NCBI RefSeq assembly: GCF_004803755.1
Contig: NZ_CP032311.1
Coordinates: 5,110,001-5,174,000, forward strand
Direction of reading: 5' to 3'
Length of the DNA: 64,000 nucleotides
From: Pseudomonas sp. DG56-2
GTDB lineage: Bacteria > Pseudomonadota > Gammaproteobacteria > Pseudomonadales > Pseudomonadaceae
Part shown: piece after piece, positions 37,464 through 44,943 of the stretch
How the letters are laid out: the number at the start of each line of letters is the position of its first letter
Numbering within the stretch: the stretch's first letter is position 1
Translations under genes and position numbers: made by a program
Notes under the pieces: generated by a model
Told to the model about the DNA's origin: nothing
The model's input: only the letters and a program-made list of their open reading frames with translations
Database searches by the model: none

Positions 37464-38731
37464 GGCTGTGACTCGGAAACTACCCGGCGCAGCTTGTCGC
37501 TCGCCGGGTTCTGCGCTTCACGCAAGAAGCCTTCGCCGCTACGTCGATCGAGCCGGAACAAGGTGTTGGTGACATAGACATCATCCCGCACACCCACCAC
37601 TTCCAGGACCTCGCTGACACACCGTCGACCGTCGGCCAGGCGCGTCAGTTGAATCACCACATCAAGGGCCGCGCAGATCATCTGGCGCAAGGTTTTTTCC
37701 GCCACCGAGCGACCGGTCAGGCCCACCAGAGTCTCCAGACGCAACAGCGCATCCTGGGCAGTGTTGGCGTGCACAGTGCTCATCGAGCCGTCGTGGCCGG
37801 TGTTCATAGCTGTCAACACGTCAAGCACTTCAACCCCGCGAATCTCGCCCAGCAGAATCCGGTCCGGGCGCATACGCAAGGCGTTGCGGATCAACTCACT
37901 GGATTTGATTTCGCCGTGGCCTTCAGCGTTGGGTGGCCGGGTTTCCAGGCGCACCACATGGGGATGGTCCAATTGCAGCTCGGCGACATCCTCGATGCTG
38001 ACCAGCCGCTCATGGGGGCTGATCAACTGGCTGAGGATGTTGAGCAAGGTTGTCTTGCCGGTGCCCGTGCCGCCACTGACCAGAATGTTGCAGCGTCGCG
38101 TCACCGCCAGTTGGAGAAATTCGAGAATATTGTGATCGACCGTACGCGTGGCGAGCAGGTCTGCACTCTTGAGCATGTCCTTGCGAAACTTGCGGATCGA
38201 CAGGCAGGGGCCATCCAGCGCCACCGGCGGAATAATCGCATTGACCCGGCTGCCGTCCGGCATTCGCGCATCGACCATCGGCGACGATTCGTCGAGGCGC
38301 CGGCCAAGGGGCGCAAGGATGCGTTGCATAACGCGCTCGACGTGATGGCCATCGATAAAACGCAGATCGGTCTGTTGCAGCACCCCTGCCCGTTCAACAA
38401 ACACCCGATGCGGACCATTGACCAGAATCTCGGTGACACTGCTGTCGCGCAACAACACTTCCAGCGGACCAAAACCGGTCAACTCATCGACAATTTCTTC
38501 AGCCAGGCGCTCCATCTCGTAGCGTGACAACGCCAGGTGCAGACGGGCGATGTAATCGCCGACCTGCTCCATCACAAATTGCGCCAGCGCCGGACGCGAA
38601 CCTTCCAGCAAATTGCGACCGCTGTCCTCGATGGCATCGATGATGTAGCGATGCAATGCTCGCTTGAGTCCCTGGGGATCGTTGCCCAGGTTATGCCGCG
38701 AACCGCCAAACAACTCATCGACGTTGCTCAT
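37460..38731 (-). CDS. tadA: TadA/CpaF pilus assembly ATPase
   Basis: A 423-residue secretion ATPase. Walker A is SGGTGTGKTTLLN (near residue 222), with Asp box, Walker B (ILLGEIRGVE) and the His box all present. It powers polymerisation and, in some species, retraction of Flp pili. The ATG overlaps the tadZ stop by four bases. Length and motifs are typical. Confidence 0.94.
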   Translation of the reverse strand: MSNVDELFGGSRHNLGNDPQGLKRALHRYIIDAIEDSGRNLLEGSRPALAQFVMEQVGDYIARLHLALSRYEMERLAEEIVDELTGFGPLEVLLRDSSVTEILVNGPHRVFVERAGVLQQTDLRFIDGHHVERVMQRILAPLGRRLDESSPMVDARMPDGSRVNAIIPPVALDGPCLSIRKFRKDMLKSADLLATRTVDHNILEFLQLAVTRRCNILVSGGTGTGKTTLLNILSQLISPHERLVSIEDVAELQLDHPHVVRLETRPPNAEGHGEIKSSELIRNALRMRPDRILLGEIRGVEVLDVLTAMNTGHDGSMSTVHANTAQDALLRLETLVGLTGRSVAEKTLRQMICAALDVVIQLTRLADGRRCVSEVLEVVGVRDDVYVTNTLFRLDRRSGEGFLREAQNPASDKLRRVVSESQP

Positions 38732-39918
38732 TTATGCCCCCAAAGCCGATTGAACCAGTTGCCGCCGGGTGGTTTGTTGTTCTCCGATCGCCGTGCCAGC
38801 CGCTCGCCGAGTGCCTTGATCTGCTGAGTGAGGGTTTCTCGCGGGGCCAGTTCGAACAAGGTCAGGCCTTGGTTCTTGGCGTTCAAGCGCACGTGCGGGC
38901 TGTAAGGCAACACCACCAGCAGCGGCAAACCGTAGCGCTTGGCCAAGGCGTCGGAATCGGGCGCCACACCCTTGAGGTAGCGATCGACCAGCAGGCTGGC
39001 ATGCTCAAGCTTCATACCCTTCTCCCGCCATTGAGCAAGCACGTCGAGGTTGCGCCGGCAGTCGAGGACATTCTGGTCGGTGTACCAGATCAACTTGTCG
39101 CAATGGCTGACAAAGGTCCGCAGTGCTTCGCTGTCTGCCTGGCCCGTGAGGTTCACGACGATATGCTGGAAATGCTGGCGCAAGGCGCTGAGCAACATGT
39201 ACAGCTCAGCGGCACTGGTGCGCTCCAGCGGCTCATCACCATCGGCGTAGGCCAGCAGGCGCAGGCCGGAACTCTCGCAGGTAAAGGCACTGTCGATAAG
39301 CGTATTGTCCAGGCGGCGCAGATGGCGCAGGGCATCGCTGAAATGAAACGACGCCTCAAGACCGAGCAATGCCAGACTGTCCCCCCGCGGCAAGCCCAGG
39401 TCGAGCAACAAGGTCTGCTGGCCACTGCGCTGTACCACCCGCGCCAGGTGCGTGGTCAGCAAGGCACCATCGGCCGCGGCTTGCGCACCATACAGTACGG
39501 TCAAACCACCGAGGCTCGGATTGCTGGTGACTTGCGGCAAGCGCTTGCTCAAGCGTCGCACCAAACCGGCGACTTCGCTGGAGCGCGACCCGTAGGCGAC
39601 AAAATCCCGCGCGCCGGCGCGCATGGCGTTGAGCACCAATTGGTTGTCCATGCCATCGCCCAGGGCGACTATCGCCAACATCGGTTTAGCTTCCAGCACG
39701 CCCTCGATGAGTGCGCACTGATTGACCACGTGCTCGCGATCCAGACCGACAAAAACCAGGTTGGCGAACGTCACGTCAACCAGCGCAAGCAGTTCATCGA
39801 GGCTACCGCTGGCGGCGCCGACCACCTGCCCCAACGGCGCCAGCGCACCTTGCAACCACTGCAGGTCGACCTCGTTTCGGGTGATGGCGAGAAAAGTCTG
39901 GCTCAAACTTTCGCTCAT
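38728..39918 (-). CDS. tadZ: TadZ/CpaE-like localisation ATPase, degenerate P-loop
   Basis: A 396-residue protein with an N-terminal receiver-like domain (about 1-125) and a C-terminal MinD/ParA-like ATPase fold (from about 135). TadZ places the pilus machine at the pole. Where a Walker A lysine motif is expected, the sequence reads LYGAQAAADGALLTTHLA, without the usual GK(T/S). The Walker B-like region VVNLTGQ also lacks a clear aspartate. It may bind nucleotide weakly or not at all. It overlaps both neighbours by four bases. Confidence 0.86.
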   Translation of the reverse strand: MSESLSQTFLAITRNEVDLQWLQGALAPLGQVVGAASGSLDELLALVDVTFANLVFVGLDREHVVNQCALIEGVLEAKPMLAIVALGDGMDNQLVLNAMRAGARDFVAYGSRSSEVAGLVRRLSKRLPQVTSNPSLGGLTVLYGAQAAADGALLTTHLARVVQRSGQQTLLLDLGLPRGDSLALLGLEASFHFSDALRHLRRLDNTLIDSAFTCESSGLRLLAYADGDEPLERTSAAELYMLLSALRQHFQHIVVNLTGQADSEALRTFVSHCDKLIWYTDQNVLDCRRNLDVLAQWREKGMKLEHASLLVDRYLKGVAPDSDALAKRYGLPLLVVLPYSPHVRLNAKNQGLTLFELAPRETLTQQIKALGERLARRSENNKPPGGNWFNRLWGHK

Positions 39919-41165
39919 TGGGATAGCCCGCTGCGACCTTCAAAGTCGCCGTTTTCGAGAAAGAACAAGCGGCCCCAGCTTGGGTCGTAATTGCGCAACC
40001 CTTCACCCGGCAACGACGGTAGCTGGGCATTGGCGGCCAACGGCTGGACCAAGTGCGGGGTGACGATCATCAACAGTTCAGTCTCATCGCGCATCAACGT
40101 CGATTGGCGAAAGAACGCGCCCAGGATCGGAATATTGCCCAGCCCTGGAAACTTATCCACAGCCGAACGGGTGGTACTGCTGATCAAGCCACTGATAACA
40201 AAGCTCTCGCCATCGGCCAGAGAAATGCTGGTATCTGTGCGCCTCACCGTTAAACCAGGTACCAAGGTGCCGGCGATGTTCACGGCATTTGCGTAGTCCA
40301 GCTCACTGACTTCCGGCGCAACCTTGAGGGTAATGCGATCATGGCTGACCACCGTGGGTGACAACGCCAGGCGAATACCAAACTCCTTGTATTCGATCGA
40401 CACGCTGTCGCTGCCACTGCTGGGCACCGGTATCGGAATTTCGCCACCGGCGAGAAAGCTCGCGGTCAGGCCACTGAGCACGACCAGACTGGGACGCGCC
40501 AGGGTGTAGGCAAACCCGCTGTTCTCCAAGGCGCTGATGGCCGCAAGAAAGCGGCTGCTACCACCGCCCCAGACGATATTGAAGACATCGTTGTCCAGCG
40601 GAATGCCGGCGATAGCGTCAGCAACATGGCCAGGCCGGGCCACCGTGTTTGGGGTCGTTCCAGGCGAACCGATCAAGGTGTTGTTGGAGCCCTTGAATAG
40701 AAAACGCGCACCGGCCTCCTTGAACTTGGTGCGGTTGACCTCGACAAAGCGAATGTCAGCCTGAACCTGGCTGGGCAGCGATGAATCCTGGGAAGGCGGC
40801 AAGGCCGTCGCCGCCATGTCCGTGGTGGCCACGCCTTTGACAAACAGCATGGCTTGGCGCGGGGTCTTCGAGCAGGCGGTCCAGAGCATTAGGCTAGTGG
40901 CGCCGGGGCTAAGGGCGGTGAGCACGACGGCATCGTCGCCACTGGCATCGACATCGACGATTTTCGAATCGCCCACTGCCACCCGGATAATGCTCACCGG
41001 TGCACGCAACTCCTGCTGCAAACCCTGATCGATTTCGATCACCTCGGGTAATTGCCCCAGCCCTGCGCAACCGCTACTCGCGGCCTGGGCCACAGAAACA
41101 GTCAGCCCCGCCCAGGGGATGACCCACAGCAAATACTTGATTGCCCGCACGGAACGACTGCTCAT
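39915..41165 (-). CDS. rcpA: RcpA/CpaC outer membrane secretin of the Flp pilus
   Basis: A 416-residue secretin. It has a signal peptide (about residues 1-29), an N-terminal BON/secretin-N-like part with VGDSKIVDVDASGDDAVVLTAL, and a C-terminal secretin domain with GEIPIPVP, the FGIRLALSP stretch and TRSAVDKFPGLGNIPILGAFFRQ. It forms the outer membrane channel. It overlaps tadZ by four bases (ATGA) and follows rcpC by 20 bases. Confidence 0.92.
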   Translation of the reverse strand: MSSRSVRAIKYLLWVIPWAGLTVSVAQAASSGCAGLGQLPEVIEIDQGLQQELRAPVSIIRVAVGDSKIVDVDASGDDAVVLTALSPGATSLMLWTACSKTPRQAMLFVKGVATTDMAATALPPSQDSSLPSQVQADIRFVEVNRTKFKEAGARFLFKGSNNTLIGSPGTTPNTVARPGHVADAIAGIPLDNDVFNIVWGGGSSRFLAAISALENSGFAYTLARPSLVVLSGLTASFLAGGEIPIPVPSSGSDSVSIEYKEFGIRLALSPTVVSHDRITLKVAPEVSELDYANAVNIAGTLVPGLTVRRTDTSISLADGESFVISGLISSTTRSAVDKFPGLGNIPILGAFFRQSTLMRDETELLMIVTPHLVQPLAANAQLPSLPGEGLRNYDPSWGRLFFLENGDFEGRSGLSQ

Positions 41166-41185
41166 TTAAGGGCATCCTTGCTTGG

Positions 41186-42115
41186 TCAGGGAGTTGGATC
41201 GCTGGATTGGTTTCCGCGGATAATCTGCATGCCACGGCGTGGCGTTGAACTGGCAATCGAGGGCGCCGCGGGTGTCTGGGCAAGCTGGCTGAAGCGAAAG
41301 AGTTCGCGATTGGCGTTATCCACCACTTGATTGCCAGCGTGCGGGTCGGCCCAGTATTGAGCCAGGCGCTTTTCTTCGGCGCTGCGCACGGCCAGGCGCA
41401 GGCTGCCGGCCTGGGCGGCAAGCAGCAGTCGGCGGGTCAATGCCTCAGGCACCGCCAGGACCACGGTGCGGGCAGCATTGCGTTGTTGTTCCTGACGGGC
41501 TTTTTCATCCTGGGGCGGCGCAACCGGCTGACCGTCCAGGCCCATCCCCAACTGCTGGCCGACGCTGAGCAGACGCAATGCCGGCAATACCACCTGAGCG
41601 CTGGCCTGGGGGTTGTTGTTTTCCTCGCGCAGGTAGAGCAGCACATCGACGTAGTCACCGGGGCTCAACTGCCCCGCGGCGCCGACCACCTCATCAATGG
41701 CCAAGGCCAGCGCACGCTCGTGAGGATGGATCATTCGCGCCAGCGGCCCACCGGCTTCAAAGCTGCTCGACGCAAGCCAGGTGCCCGCACTGAGCGAACG
41801 CCAACTGCTACGGCCAAGCACTTGCTCGACACTCTGGAAACTGCCGGCAGGTGCGACGTGCAGGCGCTCAACCAGCAGGTCCTCAGCGCTCAATGGGGTG
41901 TAAGCGGCAACATCGCGACGCAACACCACCACCGGCTGACGCACCTCCTCGACCGCTGTCTCCACCACCTGTGCAGCGACGGGTGCCTGGGTCGACGCAA
42001 CAGCAACAGCCACAGGCTCGGCAGGTGGGCGGCTCAGAACCAGGCCCCAATAGCCCGCCAGCAAGGCGCCGATCAGAAAAAAACCAGCGAGGATGATGGT
42101 AATGCGACTGCTCAT
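41186..42115 (-). CDS. rcpC: RcpC/CpaB pilus assembly protein
   Basis: A 309-residue protein with an N-terminal membrane anchor (ITIILAGFFLIGALLAGYWG), an SAF-like domain (DVAAYTPLSAEDLLVERLHVAPAG) and an RcpC/CpaB domain (RALALAIDEVVGAAGQLSPGDYVDVLL). It sits in the periplasm with the secretin. It is the first gene of the minus-strand tad operon. The ATG at 42115 follows AAGGG; the extra upstream residues are unlikely. Confidence 0.9.
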   Translation of the reverse strand: MSSRITIILAGFFLIGALLAGYWGLVLSRPPAEPVAVAVASTQAPVAAQVVETAVEEVRQPVVVLRRDVAAYTPLSAEDLLVERLHVAPAGSFQSVEQVLGRSSWRSLSAGTWLASSSFEAGGPLARMIHPHERALALAIDEVVGAAGQLSPGDYVDVLLYLREENNNPQASAQVVLPALRLLSVGQQLGMGLDGQPVAPPQDEKARQEQQRNAARTVVLAVPEALTRRLLLAAQAGSLRLAVRSAEEKRLAQYWADPHAGNQVVDNANRELFRFSQLAQTPAAPSIASSTPRRGMQIIRGNQSSDPTP

Positions 42116-42437
42116 GCCAACCCTTCCTAAATACCCGGGTTCATCCTTTGCAACCAGCTGTGAGGCAGCGCACAACGTTGACATCGGAAGTAACGATTTC
42201 GCTATTTGAAGGTAGCGCAGCTAAGTCAAAATGCCATTACCCGCCAGATTATTTTGCGTCGTAATCCCGGCACCCCCTAAAAACAACCGTTAGCCGGCGC
42301 CAAAAAGCCACTATCACTTTTGGATTAATACCTTCTTACATTTGCCGGATTTTCAGCCTTTGACGATGCTGTGGTGGCAAAGGGGAATCATCGAACAAGC
42401 CCCTGCCATCTGCGCCTTGCGCGCCAGGAGAAGTGCC
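42116..42437. promoter_or_regulatory. Divergent promoter region between rcpC and flp
   Basis: This 322-base region separates the start of the minus-strand rcpC-tad operon from the plus-strand pilin gene flp. It is AT-rich at 42220-42350. No protein frame is convincing. It must contain the promoters for both units, and in P. aeruginosa PprB acts at such regions. I can name no exact operator. Confidence 0.6.
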
Positions 42438-42644
42438 ATGCGTGTTTCCCGAATCTTCAAGAGCTGCAAAGAGTTCTTTTACCGCAAGGACGGTGCCTCG
42501 GGTATCGAGTACGCAATTGCGGCGGCGATGGTGGCAGTGGTGTTGACGAATTTTATCGAGCCAATTTCAAAAGGGGTCAGTGCTGTTATGACCAACATTG
42601 AAACCACTCTGGATGCTGCCAAGATCACAAATGAAAAGCCATAA
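42438..42644 (+). CDS. flp: Flp-type type IVb pilin
   Basis: A 68-residue prepilin. The basic leader ends KDG, cleaved before ASGIEYAIAAAMVAVVL; glutamate +5 and tyrosine +6 match the Flp consensus. FppA is the processing enzyme. The ATG at 42438 after CAGGAG is clear. It is the main subunit of thin bundled fibres used for adherence and biofilm. Confidence 0.93.
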   Translation: MRVSRIFKSCKEFFYRKDGASGIEYAIAAAMVAVVLTNFIEPISKGVSAVMTNIETTLDAAKITNEKP

Positions 42645-42680
42645 AAGGCTCTTGCCAATCAATCTCCTAGATATCTACGA

Positions 42681-43100
42681 ATGGGTATAGCCATGCCGAT
42701 CTCCTCCCAACGTCAACAAATTCTCCTGGTGGATGACGAAGAGGACGCTCTGCTGGAACTTGCCGAACTGCTTGAGGGCGAGGGTTTTTGCTGCCACACG
42801 GCTACCTCGGTAAAACTCGCCCTGCAACAGCTCACCCGCCACCCGGACGTGGCGCTGGTAATCACCGATCTGCGCATGCCGGAAGAAAGCGGCATTTCCC
42901 TGATCAAGCGCCTGCGTGAGCACACCGCTCGCCAACACTTGCCAGTGATCGTCACCTCCGGCCACGCCGACATGGACGACATCAGTGACCTGCTGCGCCT
43001 GCAGGTGCTGGACCTGTTCCGCAAGCCGATCTATCACACCCGCCTGCTGGAAACCCTGGACAACCTTTTTCCAAAACCTCGATTGCATCTGGTGAACTGA
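42681..43100 (+). CDS. Stand-alone response-regulator receiver protein
   Basis: A 139-residue receiver domain without an output domain. Asp pair DDEE (about 19-22), phosphorylated aspartate in LVITDLRMPE (near 60), and KPIYHTR at the end of the fold are present. It begins 37 bases after flp, so it may be expressed with it. A second ATG at 42693 is an alternative start; neither has a good ribosome site. It could be a phosphate sink or a CheY-like adaptor for PprA or another kinase. The specific role is not known. Confidence 0.8.
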   Translation: MGIAMPISSQRQQILLVDDEEDALLELAELLEGEGFCCHTATSVKLALQQLTRHPDVALVITDLRMPEESGISLIKRLREHTARQHLPVIVTSGHADMDDISDLLRLQVLDLFRKPIYHTRLLETLDNLFPKPRLHLVN

Positions 43101-43116
43101 CGCGCGAAGCGCCGCA

Positions 43117-43131
43117 GCCCCAATGCGGGGC
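43117..43131. repeat. GC-rich hairpin between convergent genes, REP-like
   Basis: GCCCC (43117-43121) pairs with GGGGC (43127-43131). It continues into CAAGCCCATTCCTGCC, words often seen in Pseudomonas REP elements. It lies between the receiver gene and the TpsB gene, which converge, so it may help end transcription from either side. Confidence 0.45.
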
Positions 43132-43160
43132 AAGCCCATTCCTGCCGGATACATCTGCAG

Positions 43161-44825
43161 CTAAAGCTGGTAGCTGAAGCTCAGGGTAAAGCGCGGTTGC
43201 CGATTGAGGCTGTCCAGGGCGATGTCCGACATCGGCTTGGCCGCCTCAACCGCAATGTTGTAGGAGCGTGCATCGCCAAACCGCAACCCCACCGCCGCCG
43301 ACGACAGGCGCGAATCACGCACCTGCAACTCGTTGAACCAACTGCGCGCAGCATCTACCAGCACATACGGCTGAACCCATTTGAGCCAGTCGCTGCTGTA
43401 CCTGAAGCTGTAGTTCAGCTCGTAGGCCGCGCCCCAGCCCTTGTCCCCCGATGCCTGGTCACTGGGATAGCCACGGCCGAAAGCCTGGCCGCCAAACACG
43501 GCACGCTCACTGTCGGGCAAGCTGTCGTTACTCCAGTACAACGCCGCTGAAGCCACGCCTTGCCAGTTAGCAGAAAAGTAGTCGCTTTGTAATCCGGATA
43601 AACGCAGGCGCAGAAAGTCCAGGTCGATATCGCTGTTGGTGTCTGCTGCGAAATAATCCATGCCCTGATAGGCACCGACACTGAGGATGCGCAGACGCCC
43701 ATGGTCACTCTGGCGCCAGTCGCCTTCGAACGCCACGGCGCGCATATCCGTGCTGCTGCGGGTTTTGAGAGCGGAATCCAGTGCCTGGTAATGGCTTTGG
43801 TCGTTCACCACATACAGGCGCCCGGCAACGCTGAGCCATTCATTCGGTGAGGCGGTCAAGGTCTGGCTCAGGCCTGCGGAGTAGCGGTCGCTCTGGCGAT
43901 GCTGCCGGAGATCGCTGCCATTGTTCAATCGCCGCAGAGCACTCAGGTCACCGCGATACTGCGAGGCAGAGAGGTTCAACCGGCTCCCCTCGCTGTCCAG
44001 GTATTGGTCGTAATCCAGGCGATAGTAATGCTCATGATCGTTGCCCGGCGGAAATAGCGCGCTGAAGCTCAATTGCTCAGCCATCGACGTCAGCGCGTTG
44101 CTGCTGACGCCCAAGAGCGCTTGAAGTCCTTCGCGGTTACCATCGGCTACATCCAACCGCGCCGAAAACGCTTGGTGCGCGGCCTGTACCAACAATGTAT
44201 TGGCGCCATCGGCGGTGCCGGGCGCCACCTTAGCCTGCAGCGTGATACCCGGCACGTGGCTCATCAATGTTGTGTAGCGCTCCAAGGTCTTGCGCGTAAG
44301 CGGGCGCTCAGCCTTGAGCCGGGTGGCCACTTCACCCAGAAAGGTAGACGCCGGCCCAATGTCGCCTTGTAGTTCAAAGTCACCAATGTAGCCTTCAACC
44401 AAGACCACCTGTACCCGCCCATCAGCGAAATCCTGTGGCGGCAGGTAGGCGTAGGACAGCAGGTAGCCATCCTCCTGATAGCGTCGAGTCAGGCGTTGAG
44501 TTGCCTCGCTCAGTTCTGCCAGCGTGACGTCACGATCGACCAGCTCCTGGTAGTTCTCGCGCAAATCGCTCAAGGGGTAAACGGTGCCGCCGGTAAAGCG
44601 CACCTTGTGCAAGCGTATCCGGGTGCGCCTATCAAGTTGCAGCGACTGCGACGGCGGCACCGCTACCTGCAAGCTCGCGGAGGCAGGCCGGTAGCTGTCG
44701 ATGGGCAGGTTGGCGGCAGGCAGGCTACGCTCGACTTCATTGCTGATCAGATAGGTTGGCAAGGGTTCTGCGCTCGACCCGCTCGCCCAACAAAGACTGA
44801 GTATCGCGACGGTCAACGGACGCAT
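43161..44825 (-). CDS. Two-partner secretion outer membrane transporter (TpsB, ShlB/FhaC type)
   Basis: A 554-residue TpsB protein with signal peptide, two POTRA domains (about 60-210; LHKVRFTGGTVYPLSDLRENY begins the first) and a 16-strand barrel. The conserved L6 loop motif is read as FGGQAFGRGYP near residue 440, and the end is FTLSFSYQL. It would export a TpsA adhesin or toxin. The ATG at 44825 follows GGAG; an ATG at 44837 is possible. No TpsA gene is seen on either side, so the substrate must be elsewhere. Confidence 0.86.
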   Translation of the reverse strand: MRPLTVAILSLCWASGSSAEPLPTYLISNEVERSLPAANLPIDSYRPASASLQVAVPPSQSLQLDRRTRIRLHKVRFTGGTVYPLSDLRENYQELVDRDVTLAELSEATQRLTRRYQEDGYLLSYAYLPPQDFADGRVQVVLVEGYIGDFELQGDIGPASTFLGEVATRLKAERPLTRKTLERYTTLMSHVPGITLQAKVAPGTADGANTLLVQAAHQAFSARLDVADGNREGLQALLGVSSNALTSMAEQLSFSALFPPGNDHEHYYRLDYDQYLDSEGSRLNLSASQYRGDLSALRRLNNGSDLRQHRQSDRYSAGLSQTLTASPNEWLSVAGRLYVVNDQSHYQALDSALKTRSSTDMRAVAFEGDWRQSDHGRLRILSVGAYQGMDYFAADTNSDIDLDFLRLRLSGLQSDYFSANWQGVASAALYWSNDSLPDSERAVFGGQAFGRGYPSDQASGDKGWGAAYELNYSFRYSSDWLKWVQPYVLVDAARSWFNELQVRDSRLSSAAVGLRFGDARSYNIAVEAAKPMSDIALDSLNRQPRFTLSFSYQL

Positions 44826-44943
44826 GTGGCGCTCCATGATCCCGACAAATTCGAGAACACCGGGACGGTTCCCTCGTCAGCTTCAAGCGTAGGTGGTGCC
44901 TGCGCTGACGTCTAATCGCAATAGGGCCTGACAGGCAGCCCCT

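Noticed and set aside
38734..39990. A 418-codon plus-strand frame opposite tadZ.
   Set aside because: It mirrors tadZ, has no ribosome site worth noting and no family features.
44921..44943. A GC-rich stem (GGGGCTGCCTGTCAGGCCC on the minus strand) after pbpC that could be a terminator.
   Set aside because: The loop is very short and the stem contains a bulge; it was not strong enough to list as a separate feature.
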